Below, in pieces: positions 35,701 through 48,658 of a stretch of 64,000 bases of DNA; within the stretch, counting starts at the first letter, position 1; each line of letters opens with the position of its first letter. The stretch comes from Arthrobotrys musiformis. Its lineage: Eukaryota; Ascomycota; Orbiliomycetes; Orbiliales; Orbiliaceae. Where the stretch lies: NCBI GenBank assembly GCA_036971715.1, contig JAVHJL010000008.1:558001-622000 (forward strand), read 5' to 3'. Below the pieces are notes generated by a model. The model worked only from the letters and a program-made list of their open reading frames with translations, was not told the origin of the DNA and searched no databases. The translations under genes and the position numbers were made by a program.

Positions 35701-37696
35701 TCTCCCGTACCATCATTCTTAACGCCGTTTTGCGTTGCAACTATAAAATCACTGGCACTCGAAGTTTCGTATTGTGGCTTGGTTCGAGTGAACCATTTTC
35801 CTTTTGCATCAAGAAGAGCTGTTGGCTTAGATGGCACTGGGTCGACCAATCCAGTAACTACGGTCCCTTTTCCGTTTGTGCTCGTGTATCTGCGACCAGA
35901 TGCCCATGATCTTATAGTAATTGGAGATCCGCTTGGTGACCCTGGATAAAGTCAGTTAAATCAGCTGCAGGTTTTATTCATGAGGTTTACGGAGAATTTA
36001 GATGCTTAACTTACCGGCCAGAATGGTTTCGCCGCTCGAGCCATAAACTATGTCTCTTGTGCTGCGATCGACTAGCAAATTGTCAAGAACAATCTGCGGA
36101 GCCGCTCCGCCCGAACGAGTGACAATGGGCTTCTCCACGTTCGAAAAGTACGAGTCTTCAAGTAGATACCAAGGCAATTAGATTGGGGTTTGGGGGAACT
36201 TTGGGTAAATATAAACACGATGGAGCTTACCGATCACCGCAATTGAGCCAATGCCTTGACCTTCGGCACCACCAAAATCGGAACAATTTATTCCTACTTT
36301 GCTAGACTTCACAACGATATTCTGCCAGTTGAAGCCCCAATCCCAAACCATCGAGATTGCCGTCAGGCATTGGTTGAAAGTTAGATCTCTGGCTGTAAAC
36401 TGCTGGGAACCCGCCCTGAACCCGATATTTCCGCCGTTAAAGGTGAGGTTCCCCACAAACCCGCCCGAACCGTTTTCCATAAAAATACCCACATGCTTAG
36501 TAGATCCTTCTGATGTGGAAACAGGCATGTTGAAAACGATATTCTGCAATGATGTTGCCTGGGCCACTTGCCAATGGATGCCTTCGAATTGAAATGATAT
36601 TATTAGCAAGGCAAGAGAAAAACCCTCTAATGCAACTTCGTGGAGCCTGAGCTATAGAGCGAGCTTACCTGTCGGGAAATATGTCTGGTCCCCTTGCGAG
36701 TTATTGCTCGGCATAAGCGTGAGATCCATCACGAAATTTCTAATCTGTCGGTAGAATTGATTTTGGTTGATATACCACTCATCACCATTGCCTCCAGGAA
36801 CGTACGGGTCATTATCGATTAGCGCAATTCCCGAAAAGTTTTTAAATCCCTTGATCGTAGGCGGGCTTGTAATATCGCCAATAAACTGTGTATAATAGTA
36901 TCTGGAATACGAAGGTTAGATCATTCTATTTTATACTAATTCCATGAGTGCGGAGGGCTCGAGGGCTCTGAGAAAACAAGGAAAGGTCATTGAAACTCAC
37001 TGTATAATCGGTGCGCTAACCATATAGACGCCCGGAGGAAAATATACGACAGCACCTAGGACGGTAGTAGACCCACACTTTTGCCCGCACCGGCTACCGT
37101 CAACTATCGCTTTATTTATGGCGATTGTGTCATCATTTATGCCGTTTCCCTTTGCGCCGTAATCCTGCACATTACGAAAGAATTTATATCCACTTGGTGC
37201 GAGCGGCATCTATCCAGGTTCGATTAGCTTAGTTATCTCAGGCGAGTCAGTTACTAATCTATAAATCTTACATTTCCCTGTGGGACGTTGGCCAACCAGT
37301 ACGACGTCGTCGCCCTTTTTTCCAGATTCCCTTCTTCCGTTCCATTTGTTGGCAGCATATCATACTCATCACCAATATCGATTCCGGGAGAAAATCTTTC
37401 TAGGAGAGCTCTTGGGCTTTTTCCTTTTCGAATGGAAGTCAGGTTTTGCCAGGAGACTGCTGGTCCGTTCAAAATGGATTTGTCTGGTGCCGCATGGTGG
37501 GTATTCCGTTCGTTATCCACCATATAAGGCGGAGGCGGCTGTTGTATATGACAGTTAGTATTATATACGAATTTGTAACAATAGCAGCAATATTTCCTAC
37601 CTGAGGATTTCCAATAGGCAGCGGCAAGTCTGCATCTGAGGCTGCCGAAGCAAAAGAGAAAATACATAAAAGAAACAGTAACAAAGTCTGCCGCAT
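32753..37696 (-). CDS. Secreted GH55-type beta-1,3-glucanase (two pectate-lyase-like beta-helices) with Cys/Gly/Thr-rich tail
   Basis: Thirteen exons encode 1,362 residues: 37696-37601, 37538-37272, 37209-37001, 36901-36669, 36581-36231, 36155-36015, 35941-35509, 35451-35330, 35261-35098, 35021-34489, 34432-34394, 34331-33997, 33918-32753. All junctions keep phase. A signal peptide (MRQTLLLFLLCIFSFASA) is followed by a Kex2-like LEKR site at residue 107. The first beta-helix half starts with VQDYGAKGNGINDDT; the second with FIVATQNGVKNDGTGDQT. This pairing and FFPAGIYQVSGTVFVP are typical of GH55 exo/endo-beta-1,3-glucanases. From about residue 865 the protein continues as a Thr-rich linker, a Cys-rich segment (CSIWCLFGWGPTCLLC), a run of 12 glycines and a final Cys-containing domain. 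Such a long tail is unusual for the enzyme. Role: extracellular glucan degradation or wall remodelling. The neighbouring M35-like gene is divergent. Confidence 0.87.
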
Positions 37697-39287
37697 AGTT
37701 GGATTACCCGTCATACGGGCGGCTATCAGCTGTATGTGGCTCGGGCTCAATAATCCGCAAGTTGACTTTTGATCAATTCGATCTGTTCTTTAATTCTCTT
37801 CTTTTCTAGAATAAGAGGGATATCAATATGAGCTACTAGGGTCGGTTGCCTCGCTAGAGGGAGATGGGAGACCTCTTACGTTATAAACGTTATATAATTA
37901 TAAAACGACGGTGCTAAAATCTCGATACCTTGGCTTTCCGGCCGTCATTCGGTCCCTGTCCCTTTGTCTATAAGGATTGGCCAATTTTTTAATGTGATGA
38001 ACTTTCGAATCCCAAATTAATGCAATTTTCTAGTCAGCTTAGGGGGTTGTCCGGATGGGCATTAGCCTAAGGTCACAACTCGAGGCTCGCCCATTATATC
38101 ATCCACACCTGTCCATCGCAGCGACGACGGCCGACGAGTCGGAGCCTACTCCCCTTGGCCCAAAGGCTTAAATCGAGGGGCCTAGCTCTTGGCGAGGGCA
38201 CTGTTGCAGAATACGTAATATAGAATACGCAAGGATCTAGGTTGCACCCGTGGAATCTCGGGCTCGCGCGAGGCCTCGTATATGCATGTAAGCAAAGCTT
38301 GTTCCTTATGAGCTGGAAACCTATATTCCCCATGCATATAGCCGTAAATCGATTGAACGGTGGCGATTGATAGATAAACATGCGCCCCCTAGAGTATAGT
38401 ACACAAGGATGTGTGATCATGATATCGTATTGACGGGACTCTCGTAACTGTGCCGCGCGTGTGCCGTTGACAAGGGCTTTTGTCCACAAACAATACAAGT
38501 ACAGGGGTCATTTCAGCTCTAAAATGGGGAACAGGATTCGACGATGATAGGACATAACGAAGAGCAAGGATGCTTGCTTACTACTCCTCTGTGCTAAGAT
38601 TTTGTGATATCATGATCTTCGGACCTCGAAACATCAGCCGGTACGACGAAAATACCACAAAAGCAACCAAGATGATCGATTCAAACTGTGTTGTATATTC
38701 CAACGCGGCACATGATAAAAAGAAAAAAGTGCACAGGGGTTGAGTCTTTTACCCTACATAGATCGCAAAGACGATATATTGTTTTAAATTTGTGGGCCAG
38801 GACCTGATAGATTATATTAATATACATATGCAAATGAATGGCAAGAACCTTGTCCTCTCGTTATACTCCGATGTTGCACTCAGCTAGCTGCAGTCCTTCG
38901 GAAACATGCAGTCGCTAGCCAATTGGGGTAAACATACATACACCCCACGAATAAACCATGATCTTGCTTCTTTCAAGGGGATAGTTTATACGGAACAGAA
39001 TCTGTATATCCGGTCTAATATTTCAAAGGAAGCATAGTAGCTTCTTTGCTCATAAGGAGCCGGCAGCTAGCGATTATGCCTTATAAACCTAAATTCCGCA
39101 GTTAAATTTTTATTTACCTTTAGAGCGGAAATATTCATTCGAGCGCACAACGGCCGACCGTGTTAGCTACGTAGGCCTCAAAACCTTCAGCTAAATACCT
39201 TTTATCTACTACATAAATTTGTTTTTGAAGGCTATCTTGGTTAAAGGCCTCTGTCTCTCAGACAATTTGGGGACAAGCACTAGCACT
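37697..39287. promoter_or_regulatory. Divergent promoter region, GH55 and M35-like genes
   Basis: 1.6 kb between two secreted-enzyme genes transcribed away from each other. A TATA-rich, partly palindromic block (TTATAAACGTTATATAATTA) lies near 37879-37898, suitably placed for the minus-strand gene. No gene seen inside. Confidence 0.45.
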
Positions 39288-40563
39288 ATGAAGTGCAGTG
39301 TCAAGAAGCTCGCATATAGAGCAATTCTATTGTTCCCGCTCCTCCTAAAGCCATCTTCTCAAGCCGGCATCAGCACCTGCTTCCAAGTGGTCACTCAAGA
39401 TCTAGGAGCCTGCAGCCCTAGTGACATTCAATGGCTGGATATATTCTACAATGATGCTGTCGCCCTCCTCAGAGCGGGACTCAACCTATACGACAACTAT
39501 AAATACGGCGTCCTTAATACCTTCTCTCAGGATATGAGCATGCGGAACGGATTATTGTTCTTCGGGCTCATGCCCCAAAGATACCCGGGAACAAACAGGC
39601 CACCTTCAAAAAATATCCCCGATGACGAAATAAGATGGCAAACAGTACGCGGTAAGTACCATTCATCTGTGAATATATGGATACCCATAGAATTCAAGGC
39701 AATGCAAGTATGGATTGATCAAGACGTTTCTGACTCGCCTTCTTACGCCATTGCAGATATTCTGTACAGAACGCAAAGATTCTTAGCAGGAGACAACGTC
39801 CTGAATATCGCCAATAAGCCGTATTTGTACTGTCATGATTGGTGGTTAGAACGGATACCAGACGATACACTCAAGCGTGTGGAGGGGCTCCTTTCAGCAA
39901 GCAACCCAAACTCAGGCCAAGTGCAACAACCTCCAATCACTGTTCTTCAAGCCTATAGAGACTATTTGTACGAAAACGGTGTACGAAACAAAAAAGAAGT
40001 ATGGTGGAACAGGATCAGCAGAAAATATCATGTCCAAAGTCCCATTCCTGATAGAACCCTCGGAATGGCATGGGACGGCGACGGCAACGCAGATTTGAGG
40101 CCAAGAATCGCTCTCGTCGGCTCGGTCTTCACGAAATTTGCCAAAAGACTGGTAACATCACGCGGATCTGTCGTGGATAAGAGCCCAATGATCCTCTACT
40201 ATAGCGGTGCTGTTAGCCTTGTACATGAGATTATCCATCTCACCGCAACGGGCCGGGACAACGACGATTTATGTAAGTTGCACAGTACATGTTTGGGATT
40301 CTTTAGTTACTTTTTTCAATTAATTTCTCTAATATCAACACTTTAATACAGATGGGTATGGGGATATAATCAGCAGAAATGAATTCTTAATCGATCGGAT
40401 AATAGACGGACAAGAGAGTAACGACGACCTTAATGAGTTTGACAGGCTGCAGTATACAGCTGATGCATATGCGTGGTACTGTTTATCTGCTTACTTATCA
40501 AGCGTCAGCGAGGTCACGCTTGACTTCTCCACGAGTCTTGGCACCAACGCAGACGGCTTCTAG
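39288..40563 (+). CDS. Secreted HExxH metalloprotease, M35/aspzincin-like
   Basis: Two exons (39288-40272, 40352-40563) encode 398 residues. Start at the ATG of MKCSVKKLAYRAILLF, which gives a signal peptide; no upstream ATG is in frame. The zinc motif HEIIH lies at residues 313-317. It is followed by TGRDNDDLYGYGD, similar to the GTxDxxYG element of aspzincins whose Asp is the third zinc ligand, and by YTADAYAWY, like the NADSYAYF segment of fungal M35-like proteins. The 79-bp intron falls between DDL and YGYGD and its removal restores the motif. The upstream 300 residues are not clearly like deuterolysin, so it belongs to the looser fungal M35-like group rather than classical deuterolysins. 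Probable role: extracellular proteolysis. Confidence 0.75.
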
Positions 40564-41087
40564 CAATAATGGGTTTTTGGAACTCGTGGTAGAGAGATCT
40601 AGTTGGTCATTGCATGCATGTAACCTAATGTAACTAGAATGGTATAGATAGCCTCGAATCCATGGTATAGAAGGTAGCTACATCCGCATTGTAACCGTCT
40701 ACAAATGTATACTGGATATTTTTCTCCCTTTAATAGAAACGATGCAATGCAATGGTTCGTGTATACGAATGTGGATCTCTGAGATAGGATAGTTTGGGCC
40801 TGCAGGAGGGGACTCATGCATTTATCCGTCTCACTTTCTTATCAGTAGATCTAATCATATGCATGAGTGAACTTCTGACAGACGGAGTGCCAATTCATTC
40901 TGATGGATGTAAGGTAAAATAGATACAAGAAGTGTTATAATCGATCAAAAGTTCAGTATACATATAACCCGCAACCCGCTTTGCTCCGAGAACAAAAGAA
41001 AAAGAAAAATCGTGAGCCCCAATGTGCATGTGCAAGAAAGGAAAAGAAACCCCAATTAACTCCGATGCAATATGGTATATACTCCTT
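40564..41087. other. Convergent intergenic spacer
   Basis: About 520 bases of AT-rich sequence between convergent genes. Nothing recognised. Confidence 0.6.
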
Positions 41088-42027
41088 CTAAGCCTTATTC
41101 TCCATCTCGTCCAATTTCTGGACCAATTCTATCGCTGTCTGCAAAACACACCCGAAGACCGTGGAATCTATCGACTCATCGATCAATCTCTTCGCCTCTT
41201 CATATTCAAACAACTCCGATCGATACCTCAGCTCGTGGTAATCGATAAATACCTTCCCGGCTGTGGAATTGGCTTCTGCCATATTCATCTGCGCTTTATT
41301 CATCATCTCCTTTTTCTGTTGCTTCTCGAGCTCAACTCTTTCTACGTCTTCATCTGTGATTTCACAGACGTACCAGAAGCAGGTATACATGCCACCATCC
41401 TGCCATAACCTCTTAGTGGGGATGGCCCAGTTGTGCATGTAGATCGGCTCCGTGGACAAGACATTCCCGTCGGCAACCTTTTTAGGCTGTCGTGTGGGAA
41501 CGGGAACGGGAAGAAGTCTGCATGGGTATCCGCCCTGTGTAACCAGAAAGAGTGCTGTTAGCGTCATATATTTTATAATATTGTGCGCCTCATTATAGGG
41601 CTTACGGGCCCGCAGTAGAGCACGATGCATATGTGCCGAGCATAATTACTTTTATAATGGGGTACACCGGGTGGGGTTCGCATAGACATACCTCTTCTTC
41701 ACCTTCGCGGACTGCGGCCTGTTCAAAGCTTTCTCCAATATCTTTCCTTCCCTTGGGTAGGAACCATCCCAGGGGCCTCTGCCCCTCACGGTCATCGATG
41801 ACCAAAACGACCCTCTTACTCTTTCGATGGAACATCACAGCCCCGGCACCGGTGATAAAAGCATTTGAGCATATCAGCGATGATTCCCGGGGGATATTAT
41901 AGGAGACATTCGGCTGGGCCATCTTTTGCTCGAGGGAGTCTTCAAAAAAGGAGAGTTTTGTGGGGGTCGGTGGTGCATCACTCTTAGTGTTTTCGGTCGA
42001 AGCCATGTAGAGAACTCGGGTACCCAT
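41088..42027 (-). CDS. Nudix hydrolase
   Basis: Two exons (42027-41692, 41534-41088) encode 260 residues. The Nudix box is split by the 157-bp intron: GRKDIGESFEQAAVREGEEE joins GGY, matching Gx5Ex7REUxEExGU. It is preceded by a strand-turn-strand with GAGAVMF and WFLPKG, as expected for the fold. Nudix enzymes cleave nucleoside diphosphates linked to other moieties, using Mg2+ held by the box glutamates. The C-terminal half is Glu/Lys/Gln-rich and probably helical. Start chosen at the ATG of MGTRVLYMAST; the ATG seven codons downstream is an alternative, and no ATG lies further upstream in frame. Specific substrate cannot be predicted. No signal peptide; probably cytosolic. Confidence 0.85.
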
Positions 42028-44230
42028 TTTTGACAGCTGCGTTGCGGTTACTAATCCTTGGCAACGTTTTTCTCGCGTAGATGTAAGGCGTGTCGAACTT
42101 TTGACGGAAAGCAGGGATGGGATATTTGCGGGATGCAAGAAAAAAAAAAGATTAAATTGAATTTAAATCCTAGAACCCGGATCCGAGCAGGATATAGATG
42201 GCGTGGAGTATAAGAGAGAAGTATAGATGTATCTGATTTATATTTATTGTACTTTGCTGTTGATTCTGAAAATATTCCGGGGTGGAGAGGGTTATCTGCT
42301 CGATTATATAGACACCTCAACTGCGGGCTGCAAGAGAATATTCTGAACACAACGGTTATGGCGGAAGAATATTTGCTTTTGAGTAGCATTTCCATAACTT
42401 GCAATCTCAGGCCACTTTGCCCCGAGGCTAATCGATCGGTTTTGCACCTTGATTGAGTAAACCTCTAAGTAAACCACACCGCAGGTCTCCTTCTTTCTTT
42501 CTTTTTTTCCTTAGGATGCACCCGGATAGCTCCTCAAACCTGAATGTGCCTTAGGATACCACACCAAGTTAGGCGGCTAGCGGTGTACTAAATCGATGCA
42601 TGATACAATCAATTACAACAGTACGAAGTATACAGGGTAGGAGAATAAATCTTTACAGACTTGAGCCAGCTGGCTATGGTGCTTGAATTCTAGTTCAAGT
42701 ACTCCCGCTGGCGGGCGCGCATATTGTGTCCTCAGATAATTCTTTTGATATAAACTCTAGATCTTGTCAGCTTCCATTCAACCGAATGATAGCTTATCAA
42801 AAGAATCTCTACAGAGTTGTAGCAGTCTCTCATGAAGCCTTGATCTCAAAAGAAGTTAGGACCAGCTGTGAAAATTTGGCGTCCGTCAATTTTGCTCCTG
42901 CAGCCCATTTCCAAAAAGTTCCATTTCGAGCTGAAACCCCGGGTACAGCAGCCAAAGGCGATAATTCAAGAAAACAGCGCCAAACACGTCAGGGAAGCCC
43001 ATGAATAAAGGGTGTTCAGCTAGTGTCTAGTATCCAAAAGATTGCATATTCTGCAATGCGCCTGGCGAATGCGACGCTGAGCCAACAGGCTTTTCAGACC
43101 AAGTCATAGCCGAGAATTTGGGGGCGTCGTTTTTTCGGTCGCAGGGGCCTGGTAATCGTTCTGGCGCGCATGTCGGAGTTCACGAGTTTGCCAGGGTCCC
43201 GGCCAATCACCGTCGCTTGCGGGCTAACGGTTGGGCTCAATTGAGAGTATGTGACGAAGTTCTGGGACTCATTACATTATCACAACCCCTCAAAAATTTG
43301 ATCTAAGGAGGAAGGTCTATCCGCTCCTTGAAGGATGTTAAAAAAAAAAACGGAAAAATCTTCGATCTTGAAATTTCGGGCTCCTGTACGTTATTTTTTC
43401 CTTGTTGTATTGGTCAATTCAAGTTGTATTCGATCTTCTGGCCTGCGTACTCACCTGACTACTTGACTCGACAATGCATGAAAATGTTATATAACCACTT
43501 TGTATATAATTATTAATATCGAACACGGCTGTAAAATCCAATCAAAACCCGAATGTATCGATTCCCGACGTTATTCTCGGATCCCAGCGACATCCGGCAT
43601 GCCCGGTCCAAGATGAGGGGATTTCCTGCAAAGCCAAGCTAGAGGGCCCGTAGAACAATTTTCGAAGGTGGACGTTGCATGTTGCCTGTTGTTGTTTTTT
43701 TTTGGTGGCTTGCTGGGCTGGGAGAAAAAGGAAGTTACACCGTTATATTTCACACCCATTATTATCGAAAGCCGCCGAAAACAGTAAAAACAGTTACAAA
43801 GGGATAGAAACGAGCACGGAGTACGCTGATCTCGTCACCGGAGTGCGCGTGGCGAAGTTCGTTTTGTAACTTTTGCATTTCTGAGTACTTGGGTATATCA
43901 CGAGCCAGCGCACTGATGACATGTGTACTCGTCTCCAAGGAGGGAGCCCCATCTCGATTAAGGATAGCAGCGTCGCATGTACCCGCAGGGCGAGACAATT
44001 ACAAGGAAGAAGCATGAATCGGGAAAAAAAGCATATATGTTTAAGATGTGGCATTTACACCCCCTCTTCGTAATTGATTACAACTATCGATTACACTATC
44101 CAAGTAGATACATTATAAAACTGCGGACCCCGCAGATGAAACCTATATTTGCCACAAAGAATGTAAATTGTGTGCCGAACGCTAGAAGATTTCCTCCTGT
44201 CTCCCATGAATATCAAATAACGTATGTATA
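42028..44230. other. Intergenic
   Basis: 2.2 kb without a recognisable gene. Three inverted repeats are clustered at 42665-42715. A/T runs are scattered, for example A10 near 43340 and T10 near 43694. Short reading frames are present, but none has a domain. Confidence 0.5.
42665..42715. repeat. Cluster of three palindromes
   Basis: GCCAGCTGGC at 42665-42674, CTTGAATTCTAGTTCAAG (6-bp arms) at 42682-42699 and CCCGCTGGCGGG at 42704-42715 follow each other within 51 bases. Possible operator or structural element. It does not fold as a tRNA. Confidence 0.5.
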
Positions 44231-46145
44231 CTAAACCGTCAAGCTCCAGGGTGCAACATCAGGGTCTAAGGTCTTCCACAAGAAAGGCATGCCTTGGCTG
44301 AGCCCATTACTATCGAAGCCACGGTTTTTAACAATAGCACTTCTTGCTGTCATTGCAGCTTTGAAAGCGTTGTTTGCGGTGCTAATGGCGGGTTTCATTC
44401 GTAGAAGCATCAAGGGATCATCGAACATGTGTACCATCGTACGATCCGTTCCAGCGAGCAAAGGGCGTGAGAAAAAACCCATAGTAAAGATATAAGATAT
44501 GCACGCGTCGACTGGCGGAAGGTACTGGGCAATGTTCGTCGCTCCCTTTGTTGTTGGTAGGGGTTTATGCAAAGCCCCAGGGTTGAGAGGAAGGACAGCT
44601 CCGTTGGTAATGAGAGCATTAGTGTTGAGAACATGATGGGCGGTCGAGACGAGGTGGGCCACATGTGTGAGTAGGTCAATAAGCTTGGCCCGAGAGTTCA
44701 TTGTAGCTCTGGTGGGGAAATCAACGGCTTCGGCCGGTCCGTTTGCTTCGTCCATCCATGCCAATATCTCATTGTCGGCACCCACTGCCGCGTCGTTAGC
44801 GTAGTAGGTATTGACAAGTGCTGTCATAAAAGTGTGCATGGCGGTCCAAATAGGAAGTGCGTCTTCGTAAAAGGGGAAGTGTGTCAGTGGCGGGCCAACA
44901 ACGGGGTCAATGAGACCACGACGTCTGAGATCCGTTTTGAAGTAGTTCCCTTGCACGGCCCCGGATATCCCACTCGTGTATAAGTAGTTCGAATAGCCTT
45001 CAGCGGCCCTTCCACTGTAACCGAAGTGTTTATCTATGAGACCTCCTACAGGGAAGAGCACACTGACTGCTAAAGGACGGATTCCGAAAGCACCATACAT
45101 CACTAAAGTCCAACCAAGTCAGTTTTCTCGGATCACCACCATTATTTGAGCCCAGTTTAAAACTTACATCTTCTAAGTATAGCCAAAATGGGGTGTTCTT
45201 CGCTCAATGTTCGGATGGCGGATTGAAAGATAGCTTCACTGACAAAATGGGAGCCTGAAAAATGATAAAACTGAGCCATGAACAAATCATCAGCGTTAAA
45301 CATCATCTTGGCGAGCATCCAGTCGTCAGCGGTATCAGCAGGTGTGTAAATCAAATTGCTATGATAGTTAGTTCTGATGGCCAAGGGCAAGAACTGGCCA
45401 TTTGCTGGGCTAATATAGAAGTATGCATCACAGCCTCCAGCATAGTTGGCAGACTGGTCGGTCTCGAAGTCCTTCAACCCACTGTGGTCTGCATAAAACA
45501 AACGTCCATTTGCTAACAGAGTAGCCAAGTTTTGGCCAGCGATGCCCTCAACAACCGTATCATCTATCGTGAAGGGGAGAGTTTCTCCGGGAGCAAGTCT
45601 TCGGATTGCGTACGGATTTGTAGACAACCGTTGCATCGAGAAAAACAAGTCTTGGGTGTAATTTGTGAGTAGGCCTGGGCCGATACCCGTTGGAGCTGAT
45701 GTAGCTTCCCAGTTCCCATCATACAACTTTGTATAGTCGTCCAGTGTTTGGAGACCATTTAACTAAAAAAATCATATATCATCAGCATCGATTTCGCAAC
45801 CATAAAACATCCCTGGATGCCACAAACCTTGGCCTTGGCAGTATCGGCATTCGCAGCGGTCCTGTCGTTATAATCGACAAGGGCTTGGGCACCCAATTCC
45901 GCGTTTGTGATTAATTTATCGGTCTCAACGTACGAGAGCCCAAGTACGCCTGCTGGCGAAGGCGGGCCTCCTCCAGTCCCCGGCCCGTATGAAATTAGAA
46001 GGCGCTTTGCTGCGATATCGACATTCCTGACCACCTGAAGTAGTGGATTCGATACAGTATAAAATACGAGCCTCTTCTCTAGATGCTCAACCGGAGCGGC
46101 AGCAACGGTGGCTATCGAAGCCGCGAAAAAGTAAACCGGCTTCAT
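44231..46145 (-). CDS. Secreted lipoxygenase, manganese-type
   Basis: Three exons (46145-45828, 45762-45168, 45102-44231) encode 594 residues, normal for fungal Mn-lipoxygenases. The start at 46145 gives a signal peptide (MKPVYFFAASIATVAAA) and a LEKR processing-like site at residue 25; an ATG 20 codons upstream is possible. Metal ligands are visible: HFSGSH (HxxxxH) near residue 275, within a lipoxygenase block ending RTLSEEHP; HHVLN (HxxxN) in the third exon; and a C-terminal Val (SLTV), which serves as ligand in Mn-LOX where many others have Ile. The enzyme oxygenates polyunsaturated fatty acids to hydroperoxides outside the cell. Introns are each 65 bp. Regiospecificity and substrate cannot be read safely. 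The next gene downstream on the same strand is the Nudix hydrolase, 2.2 kb away and unrelated. Confidence 0.9.
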
Positions 46146-48658
46146 AGGTCGGGTTCTGGCAGCTAGGATTCGACCTAAAAAACGAGAGTTGTTAAAGACG
46201 GCCATTATTAAATATTCACCGAACCTTTAAAGTTGCCTCATAAACCACTTTAAGGAGGGTCATCCACTAGCATTTATATGCTCGTCGGGGATGTGAAGAT
46301 TCTACATCAGGGATCGATATGTGTGTCGTAGGGGGTGCGAGGGGATGGAAGGATGAAAAAGGGACAGGAAAAGGGTGTTGGTTGTTGGGGACTCCTGTGG
46401 CGTCCTTGTAACATCCCAGCATGAGGCTAGACGTTGTTTATTGTTCTGCTGCCTGAAGCTTCACGTACCTTGTATCGTTGGACTAATTCCTGTGCTCTAC
46501 GCCACGAATATAGGAAGCGACTGCCCCAGCTAACCGAAATACACAACAAAGCCCCGTAAGTCTCTTGATGCCTATTGAAAGCCGAATTGTGCGGCTCTAA
46601 ATAAAGTCGATACACCAAGTGTAGTCCGGCAGGCACAGAGAAAGAGACTTATGGCTTCCTGTGAATTACCCAGCATGAAGGAAACGAGCTCGCCTTAAGT
46701 ACTTCTCTCGGATGAACCCTCTCCCGCAAAGATACTAGGGATTTAATCATCTCAGCAAGCTTCGATAGCTAACTCTTAATTCTCCAGGAACCGATGCGCA
46801 ATGATGTCTGTGGTCGCACACGGACAAGGGCAAGATCATCGGGTAGTGGGTCCATGCATAAAGAAGTTTCGACCCCCGTCCCGCGCTGGTGAGAACATTC
46901 ACCAAGGACCTAACGCTTTCCTTCGAGTAGAAGCGACGTTAGTCTAAGTGCGAGGAGCTAAATGGGGGGCAAGAGGCAGAAAACCCAGCCAGTTCCGTTT
47001 CAAAACGTTGCCAACCTGCACCTGCTAGTTTTTGGAAATCAAGGCAAATTTCCCAGTCCTCTGGAATCGATCGGCGGTCTGGTTGACGGGACAAATACAC
47101 CATGCTATTGATTATCGATTACACGGAAATACCACGTGCGCGCGCATTTTGGCATGTCCGTGCTCTCGAACAGTTGAATGGAAGCGGCCATTGCATTCGA
47201 GCTGTTGGATTTTTTCGTCCAGAGACTCTCACAGAAGATAAGCGAATTTCACGGGAGTAGCCCCTTGCTTCAGCTATATAACTACCCCGACAGGCTGCAG
47301 CCCCTCCCGTTTGCCGATCCAGATCTCGACTTTATTATGTGTAACTTTCGCAGTCGCAATGATTCTCGATCGGTCCCATACAAGGTTCAAGAGGCGAGGT
47401 GCCGGCTTGGCGGCTGATACTCTATTAGGACTAGGGCTACCCCAGCCAGTGGTGGATACCCACGACAAACATGGCCGTCGGTTTAGCTTGCGGATTACGC
47501 AAATGGGAACAGAGAATATCTTCCGTTGAAGGAGGGTTTCGAAGCCACCGCTGAGCTCGCGAGAGTTGGAGCATGGTAGCTCGCCATTTTTGCTTGGCTG
47601 GCTTCAACAGGCGTGTCTAACCACAATCAGCATATGGCTGGAGACAAAGTTTAAATTGCATGATGCTATTTCAAAGCCTGTCGGTACCACAACTGTTAAC
47701 TGCCTTGCGGCTAACTCTGCTCGCCTCGGCAGGCATACGCGTAGAATATATAAACGGCGACCGGGCTTTGATATAATTCTGAGATATACTCGATAATTTT
47801 CTATGTCTAAGAGCAAATTGCAAAAAGTCCTTGCGACCTATAGCTAGCCGAGTCTCAAAATCTCGAGGGGTCGTTTTAGGGCGAAAATAACCAGTCTCGT
47901 AACCAAACTGTGGAAAATAACTGAACATTCGACCGCTTCCAAAATGCAACAAATGCCCTGGCGCGATGCTTAATATAGCTAGTCAACCTATAATACCCGC
48001 CATCTATAGGTGCACCGGCTGGAAACTACAGGGCTCCATGTGATGTCTATCCCGTTTCCCTGATCGATACTAACGCGACACTAATTTTTAGACTTCAGCA
48101 CCCTGCATTGATATGGAAAGTTCTCTTTTCTCGTTCAATTTCAATAGAGAAACGTACATGTATTGCATGAAAGAACTATGGTTGACGGACGTTTAATCTC
48201 GGCTGCAAACGGGCATTTATCACCAGCCTCGGCGCTGTTTATCACTACTTTTAAACGATTCTCATGATCTCAATGCACGCATACATGCCTGCAATCGCCC
48301 CATATGAAACGCATAAGCAGTTTCTATAGATTTCGTAACCTTACCCTATTCAATAAGCCCAAACCTGCTTTTTTATTATTTAGAATATCTTGTTTAGTCA
48401 AAGACGGTAGTTTTAGCGATAAATTGTTGACTTAGTTAAGCTCAATACGAGACAGCCTGCAGCGATGCATAAATTCTGTTTCGGTTGTTATCATTCGGTT
48501 ATCGGGAATTTAAGTGTGATCAAAGCGACTCGTTTTGAGGCTAACAAAACGACCTATGAGCGTGGACCCCGCAAGTGTATTTTAGCCCGCTTGAATCCGA
48601 AAGATATGTTGCTTATTTTGGAGGAGCGCTCGATAACGTAGTGTTTCTTGAGCACTAA
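46146..48658. other. Intergenic, promoter side of lipoxygenase
   Basis: 2.5 kb with no recognisable gene. A reading frame at 47178-47417 has passable protein composition (MEAAIAFELLDFFVQRL at its start) but no domain, partner exon or signal peptide, so it is not called. Confidence 0.5.
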
